Assembly (NCBI GenBank): GCA_947625025.1
Contig: CANQMQ010000004.1
Span: 29,726-93,725, forward strand
Direction: 5' to 3'
Origin: an uncultured Clostridia bacterium
GTDB lineage: Bacteria > Bacillota > Clostridia > Christensenellales > Borkfalkiaceae
Length of the DNA: 64,000 bases
Shown here: positions 45,626-54,673 of the stretch, piece by piece
Numbering within the stretch: position 1 is the first letter of the stretch
Layout: every line of letters starts with the position of its first letter
The notes under the pieces: generated by a model
What the model was told of the DNA's origin: nothing
Seen by the model: only the letters and a program-made list of their open reading frames with translations
Databases searched by the model: none
Translations under genes and position numbers: made by a program

Positions 45626-47335
45626 TCAGCCCTCGGGATAGCAATCGCATGCCCGCCCATCGGGCAGGAAGCCCGTATCCGAACACTTCTCGCAGACGTA
45701 CTTGGGCACAAAATCCCGCTCGGAGAGGTTGAGCCGCTTCAATGCCTCCGCCCGCATTTTTCTTGCCGCCTCGAGTTTTTCGTTGAGGGCGGGGAGGGTC
45801 TCGGGGGCGTACACCTCCGCGCGGGCAAGTTCGAGTTCGCCCCGCTTTAAGGTCGCCTCCGCTTCACGGAATTCCTCATCCCGCTCGGCAAGCGCCTTCG
45901 CCCGCTCCACCCGCCGCCCCGCACGTTCACGGCGGAGGGCGTAGTAATGCTCACGGTCTGCCCGTGCATCGGCGGCGATCGCCGCCTCGCTCTTGTAGGC
46001 GGAATACTCCCGCTTCTGTTCCCGCTCGGGAATTTCGGAAGGGGCGGTAACCCCGAGCCGCTTCCATTCGGAGAGCAATTTGTTGATGTAGGAGAGGGGA
46101 GCCTGTGCGCCCGCACTCCGCTTGGCGGCCTCCAAAATCATCTCATCCGAGAAGTTCCAGCTCCGCCATGCGGCAACCATATCGAGGGCGGCCTGCGTCT
46201 TTTTGACGACGCCGCACACCGATTGCAGTTTCTGGATGAGCTTGAGCTGATTTTCCCGCACATTGCAGTATTCCTTCACGCTCACTTCATCCACGATGCC
46301 GCCCGCATACAGCGTATCGAGCAGGGTATCCATCTCCGCAAATCCGTAAGAAAGGCGCATACAGAGGGCGGCAACCAAAGTGAGGTTTACACTGTCGTAC
46401 CCCCGTTCCAACCACTTCTCCGCATATTCTTCCATGTACGGGCGGGGATTCTCTACCTTGACGCCGAGCTTTTTTGCAACTTTATAGACGATGGAGGAGA
46501 GCTCCTCCCTCCTTGCAAGGTAGGCCTTTGCCTCCGCAGTCGTCTTGGCCTCCCCCTCGATGAGCTCCGTGATGAGGCCGTCGAGGGTGGAGAGCGTTCC
46601 CTTCTTCAAGGCCTCGGCCGCGGCATAGACGGCGCCCGTCTCCATCCCCGCATTCCGCCACTTCGAGAGCAGGGCGTAATCGGCATCCTGCGCCTTGCGG
46701 AAGATTCCCATGAGGGTAAAGATATGGGAGAGCTCCTCGGCATGTTCGTTGAAATCGGAGAACTGCGCCTCCACTTGTTCATAGGTGAGCTTGCCGTCTG
46801 CGGCGAGCTGCTTTGCCTTGTTTACGATACGGTTGTAGCTGAAGCGGGCCGCATCCTTTTTGGCATAGTAGCCCACGATGAGCAGAAACGCCTGTGGTTC
46901 CATCGGAAAGGCTTCCAAGAATTCGATGAAGCGGCGCTGGGCTGTGAGCGTGAGTTCGATCTGCTCCTCCTGCAAGAGGCGGAAGAGGGCACGGTTGAAT
47001 TCCGCATACTTTTCGGGGCGGATGGGTTTGGGTTTGCCCACGGCAGAGTGGACGGGAAGGTACTCGATATAGAGGGGGCTCCGTGAAAGAATTTGGACGA
47101 GCCCGCACTCCTCCCAAAAATCGAAGATCTCAAGGAGCTGATCTTCGGTGAGTTTGAGCAGTTTTGCACAGGATGCGGCGTCTAACTCCTTGGCGCTTTC
47201 ACACAGGTACAGCCCATAGAGGTAGACGCGCACGGCATCTCCGCTCGCTTCGGGCAGGTACTTCGTGATGAATTGGTTCTCCACACTCGTGAAGAGATTT
47301 TCGGTGAAATCTTTGGAGAAAGAACAAAACGGCAT
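45626..47335 (-). CDS. DnaD-domain replication protein with C-terminal DnaI-type zinc module
   Basis: A 569-residue protein. Residues about 1-200 are a DnaD/DnaB-type winged-helix start (FCSFSKDFTENLFTSVENQFI, GDAVRVYLYGLYL, CAKLLKLTEDQLLEIFDFWEECGLVQ). DnaD-like helical domains fill about 130-440 (VQFLEAF-type and ILEAAKRSAGAQAPLSYINKLLSEW). Residues about 450-569 are a coiled coil ending in RDFVPKYVCEKCSDTGFLPDGRACDCYPEG, with Cys548, 551, 563 and 565; this is the N-terminal zinc module of DnaI/DnaC-type helicase loaders, normally followed by an AAA+ domain. No AAA+ domain follows. The ATG at 47335 has AGAGGAA upstream. Expected role: primosome assembly. Confidence 0.82.
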   Translation of the reverse strand: MPFCSFSKDFTENLFTSVENQFITKYLPEASGDAVRVYLYGLYLCESAKELDAASCAKLLKLTEDQLLEIFDFWEECGLVQILSRSPLYIEYLPVHSAVGKPKPIRPEKYAEFNRALFRLLQEEQIELTLTAQRRFIEFLEAFPMEPQAFLLIVGYYAKKDAARFSYNRIVNKAKQLAADGKLTYEQVEAQFSDFNEHAEELSHIFTLMGIFRKAQDADYALLSKWRNAGMETGAVYAAAEALKKGTLSTLDGLITELIEGEAKTTAEAKAYLARREELSSIVYKVAKKLGVKVENPRPYMEEYAEKWLERGYDSVNLTLVAALCMRLSYGFAEMDTLLDTLYAGGIVDEVSVKEYCNVRENQLKLIQKLQSVCGVVKKTQAALDMVAAWRSWNFSDEMILEAAKRSAGAQAPLSYINKLLSEWKRLGVTAPSEIPEREQKREYSAYKSEAAIAADARADREHYYALRRERAGRRVERAKALAERDEEFREAEATLKRGELELARAEVYAPETLPALNEKLEAARKMRAEALKRLNLSERDFVPKYVCEKCSDTGFLPDGRACDCYPEG

Positions 47336-47386
47336 AAATTCCTCTTGAAACGCACTTCGGATTTTTCCCGAAAGTCGTGTATGTGC

Positions 47387-47415
47387 TTGCTTTTTTTGTG
47401 GGGACGTTGTATAAT
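47387..47415 (+). promoter_or_regulatory. Promoter of sbcD-sbcC
   Basis: TTGCTT (47387-47392) and exact TATAAT (47410-47415) are 17 bases apart. The -35 matches only TTG. It abuts the divergent promoter of the DnaD-family gene. Confidence 0.6.
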
Positions 47416-47444
47416 AGTATAGCATAGAACGGCCCAAAAAGCAA
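47416..47444 (-). promoter_or_regulatory. Promoter of the DnaD-family gene
   Basis: On the minus strand TTGCTT (47444-47439) and TATACT (47421-47416) are 17 bases apart. Its -10 directly touches the -10 of the opposite promoter, so the two start sites should compete for polymerase. The predicted leader is about 74 bases. Confidence 0.6.
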
Positions 47445-47477
47445 AGTGTTTTTGTAAGATAAATATTTTTTCACCGC

Positions 47478-48641
47478 ATGAGAATTCTGCACACCTCGGA
47501 TTGGCACCTCGGGAAGCGCCTGATGGATCGCGAACGCCTCCCCGAGCAAGCCGCCGCCCTCAATGAAATCATCTCCGTTTGCGAAAGAGAGCAAGTCGAT
47601 TTGGTGCTCGTCGCAGGGGACGTATTCGATACCTTTCTCCCTCCCGCAGAGGCCGAGGAGCTCTTTTACAGTGCCGTCAAGCGGATGGCGGGGGAGACGA
47701 GGGCGGTCGTCGTCATCAGCGGAAACCACGACGACGGCATCCGCCTTGCGGCCTCCGCACCCCTTGCGGCCGAGAACGGTGTCTACCTCTTCGGCGGGAA
47801 GAATAGGGTGCCCACGGGCGGAGACCGCCCCGTGCATGCCGTAAGCGGCGGGGAGAATTGGCTCATCCTTCAAAAGGGGGAGGAGCGGGTTTACCTCAAC
47901 CTCTTGCCCTATCCCAATGAATCCCGCCTCAGGGAAGAGCGCACGGAGGAGACCTATCAGGAGCGCACCCTCCGCTGGATCACGGCGGGGGACGAGCATT
48001 ACGACGGCACCATGCCGCACATTCTCCTCTCCCACCTCTTCGTCGTGGGGGGAAGGACGAGCGACAGCGAGCGGGATATCGCCCTCGGCGGGGCACGGGC
48101 CGTACCCATCGAAAACTTCCCTTCCTTCGGATACACCGCCCTCGGCCATCTCCATAAAAAGCAGTCCGTCAAGTTGGACGGCGTAGAGCGGGTGCGGTAC
48201 AGCGGTTCCCTCCTCCAATACTCCTTCGATGAAGCGGGCACAGAGAAGAGCGTCGTCCTCCTCGAAACGGAGGGGAATACCGTAGCCGTAAAGGGGGAAA
48301 TTCCCCTCACTGCGGGAAGAAAGCTCGTGCGGCTCGAGGCGCGGAGCGTGGAGGATGCCGTCTCCATCTTAAAGCGTGCGGAGGGGGCATACGTCGAGCT
48401 CACCCTCCACTTAAATGCCCCCCTCTCCTCGGTGGAGACTGCGGCGCTCCGGGAGGCCAACGAGGGGCTCGTATCCCTCCTCATCGAAGTGGGTACGGCC
48501 GCCCATGCGGAGATCGAGCGAAGGGCGGGCCTCGATGCGGGAGAGCTCTTCAAGGCGTATTACCGCCTCAACTATGGGGGCAAGGAGCCCTCGGAAGAGC
48601 TGCTTCACGCCTTCCTCGAAGTCATGGAGGAGCCCACATGA
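47478..48641 (+). CDS. sbcD: Exonuclease SbcD (Mre11-type nuclease subunit)
   Basis: The 387-residue nuclease subunit of the SbcCD complex, which cuts hairpins and protein-blocked ends. Phosphoesterase motifs are all present: HTSDWHLGKRLM, VAGDVFDTF, ISGNHDDGIRLA, HILLSHLFVVGG and LGHLHKKQ. A capping domain follows from about residue 270. The ATG has no clear Shine-Dalgarno sequence; the leader there is T-rich (ATATTTTTTCACCGC). Its last four bases overlap the sbcC start. Confidence 0.95.
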   Translation: MRILHTSDWHLGKRLMDRERLPEQAAALNEIISVCEREQVDLVLVAGDVFDTFLPPAEAEELFYSAVKRMAGETRAVVVISGNHDDGIRLAASAPLAAENGVYLFGGKNRVPTGGDRPVHAVSGGENWLILQKGEERVYLNLLPYPNESRLREERTEETYQERTLRWITAGDEHYDGTMPHILLSHLFVVGGRTSDSERDIALGGARAVPIENFPSFGYTALGHLHKKQSVKLDGVERVRYSGSLLQYSFDEAGTEKSVVLLETEGNTVAVKGEIPLTAGRKLVRLEARSVEDAVSILKRAEGAYVELTLHLNAPLSSVETAALREANEGLVSLLIEVGTAAHAEIERRAGLDAGELFKAYYRLNYGGKEPSEELLHAFLEVMEEPT

Positions 48642-50887
48642 AGCCGTGTTTTTTGGAATTCTGCGGCATCAACTCCTTCTCGGACCGCACCGAAATTGAT
48701 TTTAATAAGCTCTCCGAATACGGCATCTTCGGTATCTTCGGGGATACGGGTTCGGGCAAGAGCACCATCTTAGATTGCATATGCCTTGCGCTGTACGGCG
48801 AGATCCGCCGTGCCCGCAAGCTCTCAGAAGTCATCAACTACAAGTTGGAGAAGGCATGGGTGAAGTTCACCTTCGAATGCATCTACGAGGGCAGGCGCCG
48901 CCGCTACCTCGTGGAGCGGGAGATCGGCCGCAAGGCGGGCTCCAACGCTGCCCGCCTCTCCGAGTGGGTTGAAAACGCATGGCAGGCCATCACCGACCGC
49001 ATTGACGAGACGGATGCCTGCATCAAACGGGTGATGGGGCTCGAGCGGCAGGATTTCGAGCGGTGCATCGCCCTTCCGCAGGGGGAATTCGCGCAGTTCA
49101 TCAAGGCAACCCCCTCAGACCGTCTCAAACTCATCGCCCGCCTCTTCGATTTGGAGGCGTACGGCGCCGCCCTCACCGAAAAGGTAAACAGGCGCTTCTA
49201 TGCGGCAGAATCGGAACGAAAGGCTGCAGAGGTCCGCATGGAGCAGTATGCCGAGGTCTCCGAAGAGAAGAACGCCGCACTCAGAGCGCAGCTCGAAGCG
49301 GGAAGCGAGGCGCGGAAGGCGCTACGGGAAAAGCTTCGTGCGGCAAAGGAAGAGGCGGACATGCTCTCCGCCCGTTTGGAGCGGGGGGAGCTCCTCAAAA
49401 AGACGGAGGCAAGGCTTTCGGAATTGGAAGCAAAGCGGGAGCAATTCTCCCTCCTCGAATCCGAGCTCGCCCGCCTCGAGCGGGCCGCGGCGGTATGTAC
49501 CGCTAAGCGGGACGGCATGCGCCTCCGCTCCGTACGGGATGAGAAGGGGAACAAAAGAAACGCCCTAAAAAATCGCCTCGACGAGGCGGAGCGTGCCCTC
49601 CAAAATCTTATGAATTGGGATGAAGAGGCCGCCACCTTGGAGATCGAGCGGCTTGCCGCCGCCACCGAACAGGCCGCCTTCCTCAAGGAGGAATACGCCG
49701 TCTTTGCGGGGGAAGTGGAAGGTCTCACCCAAAAATATCCCGTGATCGAGAAAGACAGCCTCCCCATTTCCCAAAAATACAGGGCGCTTTCCACGGGGGA
49801 GAGAATCGATTTTTCCCGTATCCTGAAGCCATCGGAAGGCGAAGAGGGGCACTCCAAAGAGAATACGGGGGAGCTTCCCGCATCCGTAGCCGAAGCCAAA
49901 CAGCTGCTTTCAAGAAAGCGCAAGGAGCGCACGGACCGCCTCGCAGAACGCAAGCGGGCAACCGAATTCCTTGCGGCAATGCGCACAGACCATGCTGCGG
50001 CCGAGGCGGCCTTCGAGGCCGCAGAACACGCCCTCATGGAGGGAAGAGAGCGGTATACCTCCGCCCTCACCTTGGGCGGCTTTGCGGATGCGGAGGAGGC
50101 AGAGGCGCTCCTCAAAAAGTACGGAAACCCCAAAGAGGCCCAAAGGGAACTCTCGGCGTACAGGGCGGAATGCGCCGCCTTGACGGCGAAAAGAGCGGAA
50201 CTCTCGGATGGCGCCCCCGAAGTCGCAAGAGAGCAGGTGACATCGGCAAAGACTGAAGTAGAGAAGTTGGAAGCCGAGCTCGCCGCCCTTGAGCGGACGC
50301 TCGCCGTTGCGGAAACCGAATTGAAGCGCGGGGAGAGCATGCTCGAGAGTAAGCATGCCCTTCAAAAGGAGTACGAAGCCGCCCTCAAGAAGGAGGCCCT
50401 GTGGAGCAGTCTGCAAAAACTCTTTGCGCGGGGCAGGTTTATGGAATACGCCGCCGAGGAATACTTGCAGACGGTGGCAGTCAACGCGAGTGAGCGGCTA
50501 TTATCCCTCACGGACGGGCGGTACTTTCTCCGCTATGAGGGGGGATTCTTCGTGGGGGACAACTTCAACGGCGGGCAACTCCGCGCCGTCGGCACCCTTT
50601 CGGGAGGCGAGACCTTCCTCGTATCCCTCTCCTTGGCCCTCTCCCTGAGTGCGGAAATTTGTGCCCGCTCCATGCGGCCCATCGAATTTTTCTTCCTCGA
50701 CGAGGGCTTCGGCACCCTCGATGCCCGCCTCGTGGACGTGGTGATGGATAGCCTCGAAAAACTGCGGAGCGAGGAGTTCTGCATCGGCATCATCTCCCAC
50801 GTGGGGGAGCTCAAACAGCGAATTCACCGCAAGTTGCTCGTAACGAGGGCAACGGAGAGCAGCGGTTCAAAAATAGTTACGGAGTGA
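48638..50887 (+). CDS. sbcC: Exonuclease SbcC (Rad50-type ATPase), short hookless form
   Basis: The 749-residue SMC-like ATPase partner of SbcD. The N-terminus MKPCFLEFCGINSFSDRTEIDF leads into Walker A GDTGSGKST near residue 36, then QGEFAQFIKA (Q-loop). A heptad-rich coiled coil runs from about 185 to 620. The C-terminal lobe has the signature LSGGETFLVSLSLALSLS and Walker B IEFFFLDEGFGTLD. It is shorter than the 1,000 or more residues usual for SbcC, and no CxxC zinc hook is visible at the middle of the coil. The start overlaps sbcD as ATGA. Confidence 0.93.
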   Translation: MKPCFLEFCGINSFSDRTEIDFNKLSEYGIFGIFGDTGSGKSTILDCICLALYGEIRRARKLSEVINYKLEKAWVKFTFECIYEGRRRRYLVEREIGRKAGSNAARLSEWVENAWQAITDRIDETDACIKRVMGLERQDFERCIALPQGEFAQFIKATPSDRLKLIARLFDLEAYGAALTEKVNRRFYAAESERKAAEVRMEQYAEVSEEKNAALRAQLEAGSEARKALREKLRAAKEEADMLSARLERGELLKKTEARLSELEAKREQFSLLESELARLERAAAVCTAKRDGMRLRSVRDEKGNKRNALKNRLDEAERALQNLMNWDEEAATLEIERLAAATEQAAFLKEEYAVFAGEVEGLTQKYPVIEKDSLPISQKYRALSTGERIDFSRILKPSEGEEGHSKENTGELPASVAEAKQLLSRKRKERTDRLAERKRATEFLAAMRTDHAAAEAAFEAAEHALMEGRERYTSALTLGGFADAEEAEALLKKYGNPKEAQRELSAYRAECAALTAKRAELSDGAPEVAREQVTSAKTEVEKLEAELAALERTLAVAETELKRGESMLESKHALQKEYEAALKKEALWSSLQKLFARGRFMEYAAEEYLQTVAVNASERLLSLTDGRYFLRYEGGFFVGDNFNGGQLRAVGTLSGGETFLVSLSLALSLSAEICARSMRPIEFFFLDEGFGTLDARLVDVVMDSLEKLRSEEFCIGIISHVGELKQRIHRKLLVTRATESSGSKIVTE

Positions 50888-50894
50888 GGTTACC

Positions 50895-52580
50895 TTGGCA
50901 AAGACGATTCTGACGCCCGTCACACTGTGGCAGGATTTCAACGACAAACTTCCGCCCAATGAGGAAATTCTTTCGGAGCGGCGCGAAGAGGGCATCACGG
51001 TGCGGGACGTGTATTTCTATGGCAGGAATACGGGTTCGGGCGCGGGGAGAGTGAAGATCTACGCAAAATTTTATATCCCGAACGCCGCGAACTATCCCAC
51101 CATCCTCATCCTCTTCGAGGCCATGCAGCCCTTCGATGAGGCGCTCGTCCTGCGGTATGTGAAGAACGGGTACGGCGTGCTGTGCGTGGATTACTGCGGG
51201 GAGCGGGAGGACGGCCTCTACACCGTCTATCCCAAGCTCGTGGACTACGCCAACTTCTGCCGTGCGGGAAGGCATATCGAATTTTGCGACAACACCGCGC
51301 GGGAGACGAGTTGGTATGAGTGGGCGGCGGTCGCCCGCTACGCCGTCACCTATCTCCGGAGCAAGCCCGAAGTTACGGCAGTGGGGGCGCTCGGGCTGCG
51401 TACGGGCGGGGAAGTGCTCTTCAAGATCGCACCGTATGCCGCCATCGACTGCATGGTCTCCGTGTGCGCGGCGGGCTGGCTCGCCTACCGCGGCATCGGG
51501 AAATTCGGCTCGGAGGAGAAAAAGCAAATTCTCGATGAGGATCGGCACCGCTTCATCGCGGGGGTGGATTCGCAGAGCTACGCCCCGCTCATCAAGTGCC
51601 CCGTCTTTTTGGTCTCCGCCATCAACGATAAGAAGTATAATTACGACCGCGTCTACGATACCTTCTGCCAAATCGCCCCCGGCACCGAGAAGGCAATTCT
51701 CTTCTCCGCCCACGGGAGCGGGCTCGTCGGCTCGCACTCTCTCACCGATATCGACCTCTTCCTCGATAAATACCTTCGGAAGTGGAGCGTCTTTATCACG
51801 AAGCCCATCACCATTGCGGTGGAGGAGGATAGAGAGGGCAGGCTCGTCGTAAAGAGCGCCTTCGACCCCGTTGGCGAAGTAAAGGAATTCGGCATCTTCT
51901 TTACGGAAAACGTCTCCGCCTCCAAGATGCGGGATTGGACGCGCGTCCTCGGGAAGAAAGAGGACCTCGAGGGCAACGTGGGCACGGTGCCGCTCACCCT
52001 GTATACGGGGAGCAGCAAGGCGCTCGTATACGCCTTCGTCAACTATTCCAATAACTTTTCGGTGACCTCCAAGATCTTGGAAGTGACGGTTACCAAAAAA
52101 TATCGCAACGTATGCCCGAGAAGCCGCGTCATTTTCAGCGAAGCGGACGGCATGAACGGCTTCACCCGTCTGCGCAGAAGGGAATTTGCGGTCGCCGATT
52201 GCTTCAGCGCCGCCAATTCGGGGATGCGGCGGGCGGCAGGCTACGGCGGCATCATGGGCATGTCCGTAAAGGGCGGCATCATCTCCTACCGTGTCGGCGA
52301 ACAGCGCTACGAGGCGCCCGAAGGGGTCTCCTTCCGTTTGGATGCATACGCACAGAAGTCCGCCCGTATCCGCGTGGTATTCTACAAGGACGAAGAGGAA
52401 AAGGTAGGATATTGGGATGAAGCCGCCGTCGAGGGCGGAGGCAAGTGGAAGAGCATTCTCTTCGATTGCTCTGATTTCAAGACGGATAGCGGCGCCCCCT
52501 TGCAGGATTTCAAGGGCGTGTGCTCGCTCTCCATCCTTTCGGACGACGACGTGCTCATCAACAACGTCCTTTGGATTTGA
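50895..52580 (+). CDS. Alpha/beta-hydrolase (acetyl xylan esterase-like) homologue lacking the catalytic serine
   Basis: A 561-residue protein starting at TTG after GGAGTGAGGT. Residues about 1-310 resemble CE7/AXE1-like hydrolases: VRDVYFYGRNTGSGAGRVKIYAKFYIP, a lid region, the elbow VGALGLRTGGEV, SAINDKKYNYDRVYDTF (acid Asp) and FSAHGSG (His). The elbow would normally be GxSxGG, but the nucleophile position is Arg169 (codon CGT), so esterase activity is unlikely. Residues 310-561 are two beta-rich regions, the last resembling a carbohydrate-binding jelly roll. No signal peptide is seen. It may be a sugar-binding or regulatory protein; function unknown. Confidence 0.75.
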   Translation: MAKTILTPVTLWQDFNDKLPPNEEILSERREEGITVRDVYFYGRNTGSGAGRVKIYAKFYIPNAANYPTILILFEAMQPFDEALVLRYVKNGYGVLCVDYCGEREDGLYTVYPKLVDYANFCRAGRHIEFCDNTARETSWYEWAAVARYAVTYLRSKPEVTAVGALGLRTGGEVLFKIAPYAAIDCMVSVCAAGWLAYRGIGKFGSEEKKQILDEDRHRFIAGVDSQSYAPLIKCPVFLVSAINDKKYNYDRVYDTFCQIAPGTEKAILFSAHGSGLVGSHSLTDIDLFLDKYLRKWSVFITKPITIAVEEDREGRLVVKSAFDPVGEVKEFGIFFTENVSASKMRDWTRVLGKKEDLEGNVGTVPLTLYTGSSKALVYAFVNYSNNFSVTSKILEVTVTKKYRNVCPRSRVIFSEADGMNGFTRLRRREFAVADCFSAANSGMRRAAGYGGIMGMSVKGGIISYRVGEQRYEAPEGVSFRLDAYAQKSARIRVVFYKDEEEKVGYWDEAAVEGGGKWKSILFDCSDFKTDSGAPLQDFKGVCSLSILSDDDVLINNVLWI

Positions 52581-52589
52581 GGTAAAAAT

Positions 52590-53219
52590 ATGGCAGAACA
52601 GAGGGCAAGGGGGGATGCGAAGGAAGCGATCAGAAATTGGCTGATGCTCCTCCTGTTTCTCATCCTCCTTGCGTTGTTTACGATAGAAGCGGCGAACATT
52701 TGCATCTCGCGAAAGTATTATGCGGTGGAAGTCGTGGGGGATTCCATGCAGGATACCCTGTTTACGGGAGACGTCGTGTACGCCGCACGCGATCTTTCCA
52801 CCCTTTCGCGGGGGGATATCGTGATTATCGACGTGAGCGATAATCCCGAATTTTCAAACGGCAACATCATCAAGCGGCTCATCGCAACGGAGGGAGACGC
52901 CGTCCGCCTTCAGGACGGGAAGGTCTACCTCCGCCGTGCGGGGGAGACGGAGTATACCCTCCTCGAGGAGCCCTACGCGAAGGGAGTTACCTACCCCTTC
53001 CGCAGCGGTGAGGCCGTAAGAAGCGAATTCGAGCTCCAAAAGGGGGAGATCTTCGTGCTCGGAGACAACCGCGAAGTCAGCCACGATTCGCGCGCCCTCG
53101 CCACGGGGCACACCCTGAAGGAGGAGAACATCGTCGGGGTGGTTTCGGATTGGTCCCTTCAAGAAGAGAACATGGTCGGCTGGTGGGAGGGCCTTCGCAC
53201 TCTCTTTTCCCGCCGCTGA
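52590..53219 (+). CDS. lepB: Signal peptidase I
   Basis: A 209-residue type I signal peptidase. One N-terminal membrane anchor (about 17-36, WLMLLLFLILLALFTIEAA) is followed by the catalytic Ser in VVGDSMQDTLFTGD, the catalytic Lys in NIIKRLIATEGD, and box E GDNREVSHDSR. The single anchor is typical of Gram-positive SipS-type enzymes. It is encoded nine bases after the hydrolase homologue, which may only reflect co-transcription. It would cleave non-lipoprotein signal peptides such as that of the SGNH esterase at 34413. Confidence 0.94.
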   Translation: MAEQRARGDAKEAIRNWLMLLLFLILLALFTIEAANICISRKYYAVEVVGDSMQDTLFTGDVVYAARDLSTLSRGDIVIIDVSDNPEFSNGNIIKRLIATEGDAVRLQDGKVYLRRAGETEYTLLEEPYAKGVTYPFRSGEAVRSEFELQKGEIFVLGDNREVSHDSRALATGHTLKEENIVGVVSDWSLQEENMVGWWEGLRTLFSRR

Positions 53220-53253
53220 AATAAAACGATAAAAATGATAGTGAGGTAGAAAG

Positions 53254-54093
53254 ATGATTCAGCTTACTGCAGACAGCACTTGCGATCTCGGGCCGCTCGT
53301 CGCCCGCTATTCCATCGGCATCATGCCGCTCTCCGTCATTTTGGGGGCGGATTCCTTCCTCGATGGCGTCACCATTGTCCCGCAGGACATCTTCGATTAC
53401 TACAACCGCACCGGCCAGCTCCCCAAGACGGCGGCGCCGAGCATTGCGGATTATGAAGAGTTCTTCCAAAAGTATGTGGATGAGGGAAAGACGGTCATTC
53501 ACTTCAACATCTCCTCCAAATCCTCTTCCTCCCATTCGTATGCCGTGGAGGCAGCCAAGAAGTTTGAGGGGAAGGTGTACGTCGTGGATACCAAGGCCCT
53601 CTCCTCGGGGCAGGGGCTCCTCGTGATGAAGGCGCAGGACCTCATCGATGCAGGCAAGGGGGCAGAGGAAATCGTGGAGACCGTAAACGCCCTCCGCGAA
53701 AAGACCAACACCTCCTTCGTGCCGGACCGCCTCGACTACCTCTTCAAGGGCGGGCGGTGCTCGCGGATGCAAATGTACGGGGCAAACCTGCTCAAAATTC
53801 ATCCGCTCATCGATATGGAAGATGGCCAGCTCGTTGCGGGGAAGAAGTACCGCGGCAGTATGGAGAAGTGCATCGAGGCCTACATCAACGACCTCGCCGT
53901 CCGCTATCCGAAATACGATACCACCCGTTGCTTCGTCACCCACAGCAGTGCGGATAGAGAGCTCGTGGAATTTGCAAAGAAGAAGGTCGCGGAGACGTTC
54001 TCCTTCAAGGAAATCATCGAAACGGTGGCGGGCTCCGTCATTACGGGCCACTGCGGCAGGAATACGCTCGGCGTCCTCTTCATCGCCGAATAG
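53254..54093 (+). CDS. DegV-family fatty-acid-binding protein
   Basis: A 279-residue protein with the full DegV fold: N-terminal LTADSTCDLGP, the DGVTI and PKTAAPS loops that hold the lipid carboxylate, SSKSSSSHSYAVEAAK, VDTKALSSGQGLLVMKA and the C-terminal HCGRNTLGVLFI. Family members bind fatty acids, and some act as FakB partners of the fatty acid kinase FakA. No FakA is encoded nearby. The site GTGAGG lies nine bases upstream of the ATG. Confidence 0.93.
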   Translation: MIQLTADSTCDLGPLVARYSIGIMPLSVILGADSFLDGVTIVPQDIFDYYNRTGQLPKTAAPSIADYEEFFQKYVDEGKTVIHFNISSKSSSSHSYAVEAAKKFEGKVYVVDTKALSSGQGLLVMKAQDLIDAGKGAEEIVETVNALREKTNTSFVPDRLDYLFKGGRCSRMQMYGANLLKIHPLIDMEDGQLVAGKKYRGSMEKCIEAYINDLAVRYPKYDTTRCFVTHSSADRELVEFAKKKVAETFSFKEIIETVAGSVITGHCGRNTLGVLFIAE

Positions 54094-54102
54094 GGAAGTG
54101 CG

Positions 54103-54663
54103 ATGGTAAAATTATACGAAGATTTTGATCTATGGGAGGCTACCATTCAGCGCCGCAAGATTTTTTGCGTCTTTCTTGCGGTGACTGCCGCATTCCTCGG
54201 CGGCCTCATCGCCCTCGTCGTCTACTACATCTCCCTGCCCTATCAGGATAGCAACCAAACGTGGGTGATTGCGGTGACGTGCGTGCTCACCGCCCTCTAC
54301 CTCTGCTTCTGCTTCCCCTTCATGGGCATCAAATTCAAGCGGTGCAATTGCTACTGCAAGATGCTTCGGTTTATCTCGGTGGGGCTCAAGGAATACAGCG
54401 TGATGCCCTTCGTGGAGATCGACGATTGGGTCACAAGGGACGGCGTAGACGTCAACGTGGCCGTGTTCTTCGTCAAGAACATCAAGAAGGATGAGGAGAT
54501 GCGCAGGCAGATCTTTGTGGATGGCGAAAAGACCTTCCCGCCCTTCAAGGAGGGGGAGCAGGTGCGGGTCATTTCGCAGGGCAACCTCCTCATCGAATAC
54601 GAACTCATAGAAAACGGGGCACCCGAACAGAGCTCCCCGAACCAAGAAATCCAACCCGAATAA
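54103..54663 (+). CDS. Two-helix membrane protein of unknown function
   Basis: A 186-residue protein I do not recognise. Two membrane helices lie at about residues 20-45 (IFCVFLAVTAAFLGGLIALVVYYI) and 55-75 (WVIAVTCVLTALYLCFCFPFM), in a hairpin with both ends probably cytoplasmic. The C-terminal part is a soluble, charged domain with FVEIDDWVTRDGVDVNVAVFFV and ends in a Gln/Asn/Pro-rich tail. It starts nine bases after the degV-type gene with GGGAAG upstream and is followed closely by pepF, so it is probably co-transcribed with them. Confidence 0.7.
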   Translation: MVKLYEDFDLWEATIQRRKIFCVFLAVTAAFLGGLIALVVYYISLPYQDSNQTWVIAVTCVLTALYLCFCFPFMGIKFKRCNCYCKMLRFISVGLKEYSVMPFVEIDDWVTRDGVDVNVAVFFVKNIKKDEEMRRQIFVDGEKTFPPFKEGEQVRVISQGNLLIEYELIENGAPEQSSPNQEIQPE

Positions 54664-54673
54664 GGAGAAACAT

